The notes beneath the pieces were generated by a model. The model was given only the letters and a program-made list of their open reading frames with translations. It had not been told where the DNA came from and did no database searches. DNA of 64,000 nt from DASPKM01 sp035628135 (GTDB lineage Bacteria; Bacteroidota; Bacteroidia; Chitinophagales; Chitinophagaceae): assembly GCA_035628135.1 (NCBI GenBank), contig DASPKM010000010.1, positions 806,001 through 870,000 of the forward strand, given 5' to 3'. Positions 42,273 through 51,213 of this stretch are shown here, piece after piece. How positions within the stretch are numbered: position 1 is the stretch's first letter; each line of letters starts with the position of its first letter. A program made the position numbers and the translations under genes.

Positions 42273-43043
42273 TCAACTTGGTAATGTAGATCCTGCACAT
42301 TGTGCCGGAGGACATGGCGACCCGGTATCCAAGGCCGGCACCCCGGGATCGGGCCTGGTAGAAAAACCTGGACGTTCATCAATATAAAAATCTCTTTGCG
42401 AACCGTTTGCAGGTTCAGTCAACACAAACTGAACCATTAACCTGCCGCGAAAATCGGGATCAACACTGGGCGGTTCATCGTCTGTGTAAGACGACAGGTA
42501 TATTCTTACTCCGGTAGCCATTTGGCAACCTATTTCAATTATTACACTTTCTACCTGTTTTTTTGTAAACAGCAAACTTTTGGTATCCGAAGGATGTACG
42601 CCTGATACGGCTGTAAGTATAGGCAATTTTATCGATTGATAATTGGATACCCACTCGCTTGCCAAGCTTCTCGGAATGGAAGTATGCGGAACGCCGGGGT
42701 TGAGGATATAAAACGTGCCGGAATCTACGTAGGTATCCACATGTGCAACCGCAGTAACAGGCGCATAGACTAATGTAATCAGGTTTCCATATCCGGGTGG
42801 GACATTGGCATTGCCTTCATCTGAATAAGCCGCGAAATAGATTCTTACACCATCTGATGTTGAAAGCGCTTCAAAAAGGTCTTTAAAATGCCCTGCCTGG
42901 TAAGAAAGGCATAGCGTTTCCGGCTTTCTTAGATAATCTAAAAGTGGTACATATTTGTTCTCGATAAACCACGCCCGGCGTCTTTCCGCGTCAAATTTGG
43001 GAACATATGTGACAGGCTTTTCAATTCCTTGACAGTAAGGCAT
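42273..43043 (-). CDS. Hypothetical protein with a duplicated domain
   Basis: A 256-residue soluble protein made of two similar halves. Each has a helix with SLLF/LCLSYQ and a GVRIYFAAYSDE or GVRIYLSSYTDDE strand pair followed by LITLVYAPV or RLMVQFVLTEP, and the segment between carries PGVPHTS. Internal duplication is clear, the family is not. It heads the operon that includes the membrane protein, kinase and regulator, but it has no signal peptide. Confidence 0.65.
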   Translation of the reverse strand: MPYCQGIEKPVTYVPKFDAERRRAWFIENKYVPLLDYLRKPETLCLSYQAGHFKDLFEALSTSDGVRIYFAAYSDEGNANVPPGYGNLITLVYAPVTAVAHVDTYVDSGTFYILNPGVPHTSIPRSLASEWVSNYQSIKLPILTAVSGVHPSDTKSLLFTKKQVESVIIEIGCQMATGVRIYLSSYTDDEPPSVDPDFRGRLMVQFVLTEPANGSQRDFYIDERPGFSTRPDPGVPALDTGSPCPPAQCAGSTLPS

Positions 43044-43353
43044 AAAAAAAATTTTAGTAAGTTAAAAGTGATGTTTGTTTGGATGGGCCGGTTAAATGAG
43101 TTCATGAGGGAATGATTATATGATTTGCCTGGGCATTTTAATAACTCGGAGCGCTCAAAAAAGTATTTCGAAGTAAGGATATAATGTACCCGGGTTAAAA
43201 GGGTGAAAACACCTTTACTAGAATCCGGGTATATTCCCATGAATGATTTTTAAAACTCGGATCTATAAATTAATCCCCTCCTTTCAATTCCGTGAAAACA
43301 CCCTTTGTTTTGCAGGAGCATAGAAAATAACTTTTCTCGCAAATTCAACGGTT
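43044..43353. other. 310-base divergent intergenic region
   Basis: Holds promoters for both flanking genes. For the metallopeptidase a Bacteroidota-type promoter is visible at 43,304-43,335. Two copies of AACTCGGA (43,143 and 43,254) are present. I see no gene and no RNA hairpin of note. Confidence 0.45.
43304..43335 (+). promoter_or_regulatory. Predicted promoter of the metallopeptidase gene
   Basis: TTTG at 43,304-43,307, 20-base spacer, TAACTTTT at 43,328-43,335 (seven of eight TAnnTTTG positions), 18 bases before the ATG at 43,354. Confidence 0.45.
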
Positions 43354-44016
43354 ATGAAAGCAATTTGTTCCTGTAAGGATTGCCGGAATAGTCGCCGCGC
43401 TCCAATAAAGCCTGGTCTGGATGATTATTCCCTTGTAAGCAGTGCAACCGGCAGATACCCCTTTATTTCTGACGAAGACGCGATGCGAAGATCCAGGTCG
43501 GATGCATGGCCAATAACAGATTTTGCATCACATCAGATGATGGTGGATGTTGTAAATGTATATCGAAATCATTTTAAGAGCGCAATAGATTTCCAGGAGA
43601 AATGGAATAGCGAAATCAGGAATTTTTTTGCAAAATTTCCGGAGGGCGGGCAACGGATTGTGGAAATTCATGGTGGGTTGGTTCGGATAAAATCTTTTAA
43701 AGCCGAAGGCATTGCCCTTATGATAGCACATGAAGTCGGCCATCATTTTGGTGGTGCGCCGAAGGACCTAGTTGAAACATGGCGTTCATGTGAAGGACAA
43801 GCAGACTACTATGCAGTATCAGTTATGAGAGAGGTATTTGGAGTATCTAATTATATTAATATGACTAGAAAAGCAATTCGCCAGGTAACAAAGTTTTTCG
43901 GCGCCTTTTCACCAATCCTTGGCATTTCGGGCTGTGCACATCCCAGCTATGCATGCAGGATTGATATCTTCAATGCTGCGTTAAACGGCGATCCTATGCC
44001 GGTTTGCGGAACTTAA
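43354..44016 (+). CDS. Gluzincin-type metallopeptidase
   Basis: A 220-residue protein with the zinc motif H126-E-V-G-H130 inside ALMIAHEVGHHFGG and a downstream E-G-Q-A-D-Y-Y-A segment (residues 147-154) that can supply the third ligand, as in gluzincins. The N-terminus has four cysteines (MKAICSCKDCRNSRR) and might bind a metal; no classical signal peptide. The C-terminal CAHPSYACRIDIFNAA could close the active site. It lies alone between divergent genes. Substrate unknown. Confidence 0.7.
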   Translation: MKAICSCKDCRNSRRAPIKPGLDDYSLVSSATGRYPFISDEDAMRRSRSDAWPITDFASHQMMVDVVNVYRNHFKSAIDFQEKWNSEIRNFFAKFPEGGQRIVEIHGGLVRIKSFKAEGIALMIAHEVGHHFGGAPKDLVETWRSCEGQADYYAVSVMREVFGVSNYINMTRKAIRQVTKFFGAFSPILGISGCAHPSYACRIDIFNAALNGDPMPVCGT

Positions 44017-44137
44017 AATGTCAGGGTTAGTTTAATTTTATTCACAGTAAGTATTAGTTTAGGGTAGATGGCTAATACTTGCCATTATAAGAAATTAGTA
44101 ACTGAGCCTTCGGTATCGATGACTGGAAGTAAATGAT

Positions 44138-45099
44138 ATGAACATCACACAAGCCAAGCAAATCCCTTTACGGGTGTTGGTAGAACACCTGGGCGGCCGC
44201 TTCTCGCGTTACGGCCGCGCGGGAGAGCTTTGGTATTATTCGCCATTTCGTCCCAATGAGCGCACGCCCTCTTTTAAAATAGATGAGAAAAGAAACCAAT
44301 GGCACGACTTTGCCCGCACCGAAAAAGTAGACGCTCATGGGGACATCATCGATCTATGGACGGATTATCACAATAAACCGCGTCGGGATAGCCAGGCTGT
44401 AAAAGACGCGCTGATTGCATTGGAGCAATTTTCGACTACCTCCATTCCGCTGCAAACCTATCGGCCCGCTCCATCACAGCGGCATTCACGCGTACATCCT
44501 TCGCCCCGTTACCAGCTTTCAAAAAAACCTACACGTATATGGAAGCTCGTGCTAAAGCAGGAATTACTGCGGCGGGGGCTCGATGTTGCAGATGTACATC
44601 CACTGTTAAGGCAAGCGCTTGTCATCGATACCAAAACCGGTAAAACCCACAATGGTTTTGCTTTCGAAAACGACCAGGGCGGATATGATATCAGCATTCC
44701 CAACCCGATTACCGACAAAAGCTTTAAAACCAGTGTCGGCAAAAAATGGATCACTACCATACCTGGCCCAGGTGAGACCGCGCAGGTGTACGAAGGGTTC
44801 TGGGATTTTTATACCTGGGTGCGCATGAACAAGGGCCACGCAGATCATACGCACATTGTGCTGAATTCAGCGTCGAATGTGCGTATGGCCGCTGATTATA
44901 TCACTGCGCAGCAAACCATCCGGTCGGTGTTACTTTCCTGGACAATGATACCGCCGGGAAAAATGCGACGCAAAAGCTACAGCAAATGCTGGAACCGGAA
45001 GGAATGACCGTTGAAACGATGAACCATTTGTATGAAGGATATAAGGACCTGAACGATTACTGGATGGATCAGCAGGACCAGGACCTGCTACTGCGCTAA
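44138..45099 (+). pseudogene. Frameshifted Toprim DNA primase (chromosomal copy)
   Basis: The first 265 residues match the same CHC2-Toprim family as the primase at 6,776. Reading then derails at the T-run 44,934-44,936, which has three T's: adding one restores LLFLDNDTAGKNATQKLQQ and the rest of the Toprim domain (metal-binding DND) up to the TAA at 45,097-45,099, giving a 320-residue protein. Uncorrected, the frame ends near 45,007 after about 25 non-family residues. Either a sequencing error in a homopolymer or a real one-base deletion. No other mobile-element gene is adjacent, so it may be a relic. It overlaps the DUF6265 gene convergently by 12 bases. Confidence 0.8.
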
Positions 45100-45648
45100 C
45101 TCGTACATAAACTCCGTGGTGTTCTTCTTTCCATCTTTCTCCTGTACCAGCAGTGAGCGCAATTTTGTTGTTGAAATGCGCTCGTACGAAATGCTGGAGC
45201 TCTTATCAGGCCGTTCAAATACAGCTTTTTGCCCTTCAAGCGAGATCATCGGGTATAAATAAGGCTTGTCCTTTTCTTCCCAACCAATGGAGCCGGGATT
45301 AAAATGCCGCAACTTCATTACAGGAACGCTGTCGTTATCGCTTTGTTCTATTACGATGAACTCATAAAACACCACCTTTCCATTTTTTACGCAACGGTAC
45401 GTGCACATCATGCAATTGCCGCGCGGTTCGCTCCAGTATTCGTCCATATCGCCCCAATTGGAAGTAGTTTTCCATTTGCCGGCCATGAATTGGAGGTCGG
45501 CCAGTTTAAATTTTTGCGCCGCCCCTTTATGGGAAGCGGTCACGGGGTGGATTTTATCACCTGTGGCGCGATGATCGTGGAATGATGCGCCCGGCAAAAA
45601 TGCAATGGCCAACAAACTGATGAAAGTTGCTGTAAGGATCCTGTTCAT
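45088..45648 (-). CDS. DUF6265 secreted protein
   Basis: A 186-residue protein with a signal peptide (MNRILTATFISLLAIAFLPG); the start at 45,648 is favoured because it yields this signal. The conserved family core is LQFMAGKWKTTSN, EYWSEPRGNCMMCTYR, KVVFYEFIVIEQ, VMKLRHFNPGSIGWEEKD. Lipocalin-like fold is expected. Periplasmic or surface role unknown. Confidence 0.85.
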   Translation of the reverse strand: MNRILTATFISLLAIAFLPGASFHDHRATGDKIHPVTASHKGAAQKFKLADLQFMAGKWKTTSNWGDMDEYWSEPRGNCMMCTYRCVKNGKVVFYEFIVIEQSDNDSVPVMKLRHFNPGSIGWEEKDKPYLYPMISLEGQKAVFERPDKSSSISYERISTTKLRSLLVQEKDGKKNTTEFMYELAQ

Positions 45649-45758
45649 AAAAACCCGTTTGCCTATAAATATACGCACCATACAGAAAAATGCCGGCCCG
45701 CTTATGGAATACCCCGCCTGTAAGTTGTTATATATAAGGAAAAAGCAACCCATTTTAG

Positions 45759-45788
45759 TTGACGTTTGAACCTTTAACTGTATCTTTA
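45759..45788 (+). promoter_or_regulatory. Predicted promoter of the MEDS-domain gene
   Basis: TTG at 45,759-45,761, 19-base spacer, TATCTTTA at 45,781-45,788 (seven of eight TAnnTTTG positions). The leader before the ATG at 45,835 would be about 40 bases. Confidence 0.5.
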
Positions 45789-45834
45789 TCGATCTACTCC
45801 CCCTTAGAACCCAGTTCCTGTTTAAATATTATAT

Positions 45835-46458
45835 ATGGTGAATAAAGAATGGCAACGCGTAGGTGCTGATATTTTTTGGGGTGAAGTGGCTCCATGCGAT
45901 CACGTTTTGCAGATATATGAAACCGATGCTGCTTTCCTGGACGCGCTTGCGGGATTTGTCGGCGGCGGCATCAATGCCGGTGAATGCGTTATTGTTATTG
46001 CTACCGCTGCCCACTTGAAATCGTTGGAGGACCGGCTTACCAGGTATGGTATTCACGTGAGCGCATTGATAGCGGACGACCGCTACCTGCCGTTCGATGC
46101 TGATGAAACGCTTTCGAAATTTATGGTTGGTGGATGGCCTGATGAAATGCTTTTCATGCAAACCATATCTTCTGTGGTCAGCAAAGGCACGAGCAAGCAA
46201 CGCAACGTGCGCGCATTTGGAGAAATGGTAGCCCTATTATGGGCCCGGGGATTTAACGGCGCTACGGTAGCATTGGAACACCTTTGGAATAAGTTCTGTG
46301 TTAAAAATAAACTATCCTTGTTTTGCGCCTACCCTAAAATAGGATTTACACAGAACATGGAAGAGTCTATGAAGGATATTTGCCATTGCCATTCTAAATT
46401 GATACACGGTTCAGAAAAACAACTTACAGAAGTGGTATATGCGGAAGTGTACCGATAG
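45835..46458 (+). CDS. MEDS-domain sensory protein (DcmR-like)
   Basis: A 207-residue protein matching the MEDS domain: HVLQIYETDAAFLDALAGFV at the start, GINAGECVIVIATAAHLKSLEDRL and DEMLFMQTISSV later, then VRAFGEMVALLWARGFNGATVALEHLWNKF and LFCAYPKIGF. MEDS domains sense small molecules in front of kinases or regulators; here no output domain is fused, so it is a stand-alone form. It lies 15 bases from the convergent K+ channel gene. Function unknown. Confidence 0.8.
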   Translation: MVNKEWQRVGADIFWGEVAPCDHVLQIYETDAAFLDALAGFVGGGINAGECVIVIATAAHLKSLEDRLTRYGIHVSALIADDRYLPFDADETLSKFMVGGWPDEMLFMQTISSVVSKGTSKQRNVRAFGEMVALLWARGFNGATVALEHLWNKFCVKNKLSLFCAYPKIGFTQNMEESMKDICHCHSKLIHGSEKQLTEVVYAEVYR

Positions 46459-46472
46459 CTATCGTGGCACTG

Positions 46473-47300
46473 CTATAATTTCTCCCCGCAATTCTTGCAA
46501 TACTTCGCGTCAGCATCATGACCTTCCTTGCCGCAACGGGGACATACCTCATGATGATGTTCTTTGTTTCTGGCAGCTAAAGCCATTTCCGTGGTAATAA
46601 TGCCTGTTGGCACCGCAATGATGCCATATCCTATTAACATAATGAGGCTGGCCACCACTTTGCCCATGGTAGTGGCCGGAGTTATATCGCCATAACCCAC
46701 GGTAGTAATAGTAACTATCGCCCAATAAATGCTTTCCGGAATGCTGGTAAATCCATTTTTCCCATCTTCTAACAGGTACATGACAGACCCGAGAATGATA
46801 ACCAGCATTATCACAATGAGCATAAAGATGCTGATCTTCCGCATACTTCCCCTTATAGCGGTTCCCAGGAAACGCATTTCGGATATAAAATGCGCAAGTT
46901 TGAATATCCTGAACACCCGTAACAGCCGAAGCGCTCTTAACACCAATAATGATTGAGCGCCTGCAAAGAAAATGCTGAGATAACTGGGAATGATGGCGAG
47001 CAAATCAACAAGTCCTATGAAGCTGAACACATATTTCAAAGGCTGCCGCAGGCTGATGAGCCGCAAAATATATTCGATGGTGAACAAGACGGTAAATATC
47101 CATTCAGCAGTATAGAACAATTTGCCATATTCCTCGCGCCAGGAGGAAACGCTGTCCAGCACGACTACCAATATGCTTAGCAGGATCAATAGTAATAGCG
47201 ATATATCGAATATCTTTCCTGAAAGCGTATTCGATTCGTAAATGGTTTCGTGAAGGCGGTGGCGCCAGTTGTTCCGGGTCTTATTTTCAGATTGTTCCAT
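46473..47300 (-). CDS. Voltage-gated-type potassium channel with C-terminal zinc ribbon
   Basis: A 275-residue six-helix channel: S1-S3 in residues about 35-110, an S4-like arginine helix LRALRLLRVFRIFKLAH, S5, pore loop with selectivity filter TVGYGD (TITTVGYGDITPAT) and S6. The C-terminus has two CxxC pairs (CPRCGKEGHDADAKYCKNCG), a zinc ribbon not usual in KvAP-like channels. The start at 47,300 is chosen because the predicted promoter places transcription start at about 47,310, inside an upstream ATG at 47,315. Confidence 0.88.
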   Translation of the reverse strand: MEQSENKTRNNWRHRLHETIYESNTLSGKIFDISLLLLILLSILVVVLDSVSSWREEYGKLFYTAEWIFTVLFTIEYILRLISLRQPLKYVFSFIGLVDLLAIIPSYLSIFFAGAQSLLVLRALRLLRVFRIFKLAHFISEMRFLGTAIRGSMRKISIFMLIVIMLVIILGSVMYLLEDGKNGFTSIPESIYWAIVTITTVGYGDITPATTMGKVVASLIMLIGYGIIAVPTGIITTEMALAARNKEHHHEVCPRCGKEGHDADAKYCKNCGEKL

Positions 47301-47316
47301 GCCGAAAATATGCACT

Positions 47317-47345
47317 TAAAGATACTGCATTGCCGGGCCTGTCAA
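47317..47345 (-). promoter_or_regulatory. Predicted promoter of the K+ channel gene
   Basis: On the minus strand TTG (47,345-47,343), 18-base spacer and TATCTTTA (47,324-47,317). It decides against the ATG at 47,315 and for the one at 47,300. Confidence 0.5.
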
Positions 47346-47455
47346 TAGCATTTTTAAGCGGCCTGCAGAACCAGATGGTATATTAATTGATGCATTACTT
47401 GCTAATGCCTTCCGCATGAAAAAAAGTTTTTCTAAGGTTAATTATTGCCCTCGCG

Positions 47456-48124
47456 ATGTTATTGGTGGGGCCGTCAGTGGCGGCTTGCCCGTTTTGCAAT
47501 AGCGAAGCACGGTCCGCCATTTACAACAGCACCTTCTTTCCCAACTTGCTTACAATGCTGTCGGCATTTTTTGTGCTGGCATTGCTGGTGATTATTTTGG
47601 CTGTGTTAACGGGTAAACGCCATCGCGCAAATGTGGCGAAATATCCTACAAAGCAATTGCTGACACCTGTTCCCTTATCATCTGCAGCAATGGTATTGGG
47701 CATAGGGCTCGGCGGCTTCATCGATGGCATTGCATTTCATCAGATATTGCAATGGCATGCAATGTTGTCGAACAAGATGCCTCCTGCGACTGTGCTGGCT
47801 AAAACTGTAAATATGTTTTGGGATGGGGTATTTCATGGTTTCTGTTTTGTAGTGGTGCTTACTGGCGTTGTATTATTATGGAGATTGCTCTGGCGCAAAG
47901 ACATCGACCGGTCTGGACGCTTGCTAGGCGGCGGCTTGCTGATAGGATGGGGCATGTTCAATATAGTGGAAGGCATCATCGACCATCACCTGTTGAAGCT
48001 GCACAATGTAAGAGAAATATCCTCCAACCCTGAATTGTGGAATTGGGGTTTCCTGGGTATTTCTGTATTAATGATCATCATCGGTTGGGCCATCCTGCGC
48101 TGGCAGCGGCGGATTGAGTTATAA
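47456..48124 (+). CDS. DUF2243-type membrane protein with CPFC N-terminus (5' end probably frameshifted)
   Basis: A 222-residue membrane protein as read. The C-terminal part has the DUF2243 signature FIDGIAFHQILQWHAMLS, four or five membrane helices and WDGVFHGF. The N-terminal part (VAACPFCNSEARSAIYNSTFF and a membrane helix) looks like another family, so this could be a fusion. In the same frame but upstream of the ATG at 47,456 the bases read KKVFLRLIIALA, the start of a good signal peptide, and an ATG at 47,416 lies one base out of frame: the A-run after it has seven A's where six would join them. The true start may therefore be 47,416. Confidence 0.75.
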   Translation: MLLVGPSVAACPFCNSEARSAIYNSTFFPNLLTMLSAFFVLALLVIILAVLTGKRHRANVAKYPTKQLLTPVPLSSAAMVLGIGLGGFIDGIAFHQILQWHAMLSNKMPPATVLAKTVNMFWDGVFHGFCFVVVLTGVVLLWRLLWRKDIDRSGRLLGGGLLIGWGMFNIVEGIIDHHLLKLHNVREISSNPELWNWGFLGISVLMIIIGWAILRWQRRIEL

Positions 48125-48242
48125 ATACTGCAGGCGTTGAGCGACGCAATACGGAAGACTAATACGGTTTATAAGAGCGCGATGGCCAGTACTAGTATTT
48201 GAAGCCCGTGAAATAAACAGCCGATAAAGCGCGGGAATGCCA

Positions 48243-49718
48243 TCATGCCGTAGCAGCCGCATTAGCTGTTGGAGTGTTGCTTCTAAATAGCGGCTGCCGC
48301 TTCCAGTACGTGAGCGATCTCCACAACCACTCAAACGGACCAAAACGAAAATACTTAAGCCAGATATGGCTAAGCATGATTTGAAAAACCCATACCGCGC
48401 CAACGAAATAATACAGCTCGTGCCTTTCCAGGTTTCCGAAATTCCCGAACCCGATGCCATAAAAATAAATGCCGGCAATGAGCGACTGCAGCAGGTAATT
48501 GGTAAAAGCCATTTGTCCTACCGGCCGCATGAGCGCAAACAGCCAGTTGAACACGCCGGACTTGTACAGCAGCATCACCAATCCAAAGAAGCCGAAAGAC
48601 CTGAACAGTCGCGAAACCTCGTAATACGTAAAGGAAACATCTCTTGTATAATAAAATTCATTGAAGCCGGCATCGATGAAAGATTGCAGCCTGCAATACG
48701 AAATCGGCAGGCCAAGACCGAACCCCCCGATAAACATCAACCAATATATCCACGAAGGTGCTTTACCCAGCAGCCATCCATTTTTATAAAACGCCATGCC
48801 CACGAGCATAAATAATAGGACGTCCCACATTCCATAATAGGTGTATTTCATTTCTGCCTCCACGGTTTTGTCCGATTGATGGCGGAACAATTCAGCATAG
48901 CTGCCAAGAATGGCTTTATTTTCGGTGTTCACTTTTTCCAGCTTGGCTTCCTGCGTACTGTTGTCGAAGAATTCATTCATTGCCTTCAGGTCATTTCTTT
49001 GCTGGTCGGTAAGCGGCGTTTTGGTAGTATCTATGCGGGCAATATATTGGCCTGTACGTATGGTCAGCTTTTTATCGTACAGGCTAATGTTGTCGAAAGC
49101 AGTGCTTAGCACCAGGCAAATGGCGGCGCCCATTAACAATGATTTGGGCGTTAATCGCCGGAAGGCGAATAATATCATTCCCGCGATGGCATAATGAAAT
49201 AATATATCCCAGAACCATAATAATACAAATCCGTTGAACAACCCGAACAGGAGCAGCCACAATTGCCTGCGGAAATAATATTCTGCCGGCAGGATGCCGC
49301 TTAATTTTTTTTCCTGCCTGCTGATAAAAAGGATCATGCTTGCCCCGAACAGCATGGAAAATAAGGCGCGTTGCGTGCCCTCGAGCGACCAGTCTATAAC
49401 ATACAAGGTTTGGTAATTGATGCCGGTTTCATTGAGTACGCTCGGATCTGTTACGATAACCTCTGCAAAGCCGAAGCCGGGAATGTTCATGAGGAGGATA
49501 CCGAGAATGGCAATGCCCCGCAGGCTGTCGAGGATCACCAGGCGTTCTGACTGGCTTACCGGGCTGGTGTTGCTTGCGGCATTGGTTGTTTCGGCGCCTG
49601 CAGCACCCGCTGCGGCAACACGTGCACTTTTCGCGGCGGCATTTGCAGCACCCGCGGCATTTGAAGTATCCACGGCATCTGCGCTAGCAGCCGCTTTAGG
49701 ATCACCGGAAGCGGTCAT
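48243..49718 (-). CDS. DUF418 family membrane protein with Ala-rich N-terminus
   Basis: A 491-residue polytopic membrane protein. After an unusual N-terminal segment of about 60 residues rich in alanine, serine and threonine (probably disordered), SERLVILDSLRGIAILGILLMNI is the start of the DUF418/acyltransferase-3-like family. Around ten helices follow with LFSMLFGASMILF, VGMAFYKNGWLLGK and GQMAFTNYLLQSLI, the usual family marks. These proteins are thought to modify envelope polymers or lipids; the substrate is unknown. The Ala-rich head is odd: it may be intergenic sequence included by a wrong start, in which case the gene would start near residue 58. Confidence 0.8.
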   Translation of the reverse strand: MTASGDPKAAASADAVDTSNAAGAANAAAKSARVAAAGAAGAETTNAASNTSPVSQSERLVILDSLRGIAILGILLMNIPGFGFAEVIVTDPSVLNETGINYQTLYVIDWSLEGTQRALFSMLFGASMILFISRQEKKLSGILPAEYYFRRQLWLLLFGLFNGFVLLWFWDILFHYAIAGMILFAFRRLTPKSLLMGAAICLVLSTAFDNISLYDKKLTIRTGQYIARIDTTKTPLTDQQRNDLKAMNEFFDNSTQEAKLEKVNTENKAILGSYAELFRHQSDKTVEAEMKYTYYGMWDVLLFMLVGMAFYKNGWLLGKAPSWIYWLMFIGGFGLGLPISYCRLQSFIDAGFNEFYYTRDVSFTYYEVSRLFRSFGFFGLVMLLYKSGVFNWLFALMRPVGQMAFTNYLLQSLIAGIYFYGIGFGNFGNLERHELYYFVGAVWVFQIMLSHIWLKYFRFGPFEWLWRSLTYWKRQPLFRSNTPTANAAATA

Positions 49719-49800
49719 AAGTGGTTGCTTTAGGGTTTATAGTACGGAGATGTTTCTTATAGGAGCGGCTCCCCAAAATAAGGAATTGCATACGGTCTTC

Positions 49801-49840
49801 AAAAAACAACAACCCCCACAACAGGACGTTGCAGGGGTTT
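49801..49840 (-). terminator. Rho-independent terminator (minus strand)
   Basis: AACCCCTGCAAC/GTTGTGGGGGTT hairpin (two internal mismatches, 5-base loop) with a downstream GTTGTTTTTTG on the minus strand. It ends the transcript of the gene at 49,911-50,747. Confidence 0.6.
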
Positions 49841-49910
49841 CTTTATAGCCGCTTATTAGAGAGGGAGCAACTTAAAAAAAATCAAAGGATAGGTTAATGG
49901 TTAATGGATG

Positions 49911-50747
49911 CTACCCGCAAAGCGGCAGGTCAACCAGCGTTTCCTGGTGGAATAGTTTATCGTGATTGTAATTGTTGTTAAGGTTCATATCCATGTCTTC
50001 GATGTCTTGCGTAAAGAACTCGCTGGCACCGGTTGCCAATAGCATGGCTCCTACGAATGCACGCTTTTGCGCGATCTTCATGATAGTGTTTTTCATGCCC
50101 ATGATATCGGGATTGGGCATGCGGTACAATACCACGGTTTCGTCCAGTTCCCACGCATCGAAGTCACGGCCAAGCTTGCTGCGCTTGCGGATTCTTTTTG
50201 CTTGTCCCGACCGGATGGCGTCCACCCATTTTTTCCAGTATTCTTTTGGTTTGCCATACTGGCCGGTGGTTTGTGCGGCATTGATGGCAAAATCGAACTC
50301 GCTGATTTTTTTGCCGGTGTTCTTGCAAGTAAGCTTGTTGGGATCCGTTCCTTCGGGCAGCTCGTGCAGGGGCTTCCACAGGTAGCCGAACTTGGCTTCC
50401 ATGCTGTTGCAGCTTCCATCGCATTGCGCGAGGATCTGGCCCTGCTTGTTCTTTACCGTGCATTTATAAGTGTAATCGATAAATGGCCTGTCGAGGTCAA
50501 CGATGTGTTCGATGCATTCAATTTCAGAGGTAAGTCCATATACGAAACGCAATTTTTCTGCGCCCGGTTTATATAGGGATGGTTTGGGCGTTCCGGGAAT
50601 GATGCCGTAGTCGAGATCGGGCTTTAAGATCGATTTGGAGAATGTCACGAAATCGCTGTACCAGCCTTTGGCCTGGTCAATCGGCATCATTTGCAGGCGT
50701 TCCACTTGTCTTGTTTCTTCCTGTACCTCATTAATATGCTCGCTCAT
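49911..50747 (-). CDS. Phage-type conserved protein (KPGAEKL family)
   Basis: A 278-residue cytosolic protein. LDYGIIPGTPKPSLYKPGAEKLRFVYGL is shared with many phage recombination-region proteins (recognised from memory, no name). Also seen are CDGSCNSMEAKF, a C-G-S-C-like pair, CKNTGKK, and SEFDFAINAAQTTGQYGKPKEYWKKW, a K/W-rich stretch, plus NTIMKIAQKRAFVGAMLLATGASEFFTQD, also common in phage annealing-operon proteins. Together with the next gene and the divergent S24 repressor this looks like a small phage- or SOS-derived module. The role is probably DNA recombination. Confidence 0.65.
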   Translation of the reverse strand: MSEHINEVQEETRQVERLQMMPIDQAKGWYSDFVTFSKSILKPDLDYGIIPGTPKPSLYKPGAEKLRFVYGLTSEIECIEHIVDLDRPFIDYTYKCTVKNKQGQILAQCDGSCNSMEAKFGYLWKPLHELPEGTDPNKLTCKNTGKKISEFDFAINAAQTTGQYGKPKEYWKKWVDAIRSGQAKRIRKRSKLGRDFDAWELDETVVLYRMPNPDIMGMKNTIMKIAQKRAFVGAMLLATGASEFFTQDIEDMDMNLNNNYNHDKLFHQETLVDLPLCG

Positions 50748-50832
50748 AATCTAAATTTTTCCGGTTAATTAAAATTGTTTCTGTTTATCAAATCCTATCT
50801 ATTGTTTCATCAAGACAATCTGCTTTCTTTTA

Positions 50833-51213
50833 TCAGCAACTGCCTGCGGCTTGCCAGCCGGGCCTGGTGCGTGGTGCCGGCTTATTGGTTCCACCGAGCA
50901 TGAATTGCTGCAGCGGAATAATGCCGGTGATGTGCATGAGCATCATCCATCCGAATGTATCGAGCTGGCTGATGCCGGTGAAGGCGGCGTAAGTTGAACA
51001 GGTTTTGTGCTGACCAGTTGCTACATCCGGAAAATTTGCAAAGTCGATGCTGTCGCCTGTGATCATTACTCCCTGTCCGTTGCGGAAGAAATAGAGGGCA
51101 TCGTTGGCATGTTTGGGCTGATTGCTCAGCGTATATCCGTTTGCCTTCAGGTAATCGCCGAATTCTCTTTTGAAATTCGGGTTGATATTTGTTTCCTGCT
51201 CCACCGCTGTCAT
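50833..51213 (-). CDS. Hypothetical protein of the phage-like patch
   Basis: A 126-residue soluble protein. The start at 51,213 (MTAVEQETNINPNFKREFG) is preferred over an upstream one that runs through basic low-quality residues. It has an N-terminal helical part, ALYFFRNGQGVMITGDSIDFANFPDV and GWMMLMHITGIIPLQQF; no family recognised. It lies 85 bases before the KPGAEKL-type gene, and both read away from the XRE-S24 repressor, so both may be under its control. Confidence 0.6.
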   Translation of the reverse strand: MTAVEQETNINPNFKREFGDYLKANGYTLSNQPKHANDALYFFRNGQGVMITGDSIDFANFPDVATGQHKTCSTYAAFTGISQLDTFGWMMLMHITGIIPLQQFMLGGTNKPAPRTRPGWQAAGSC

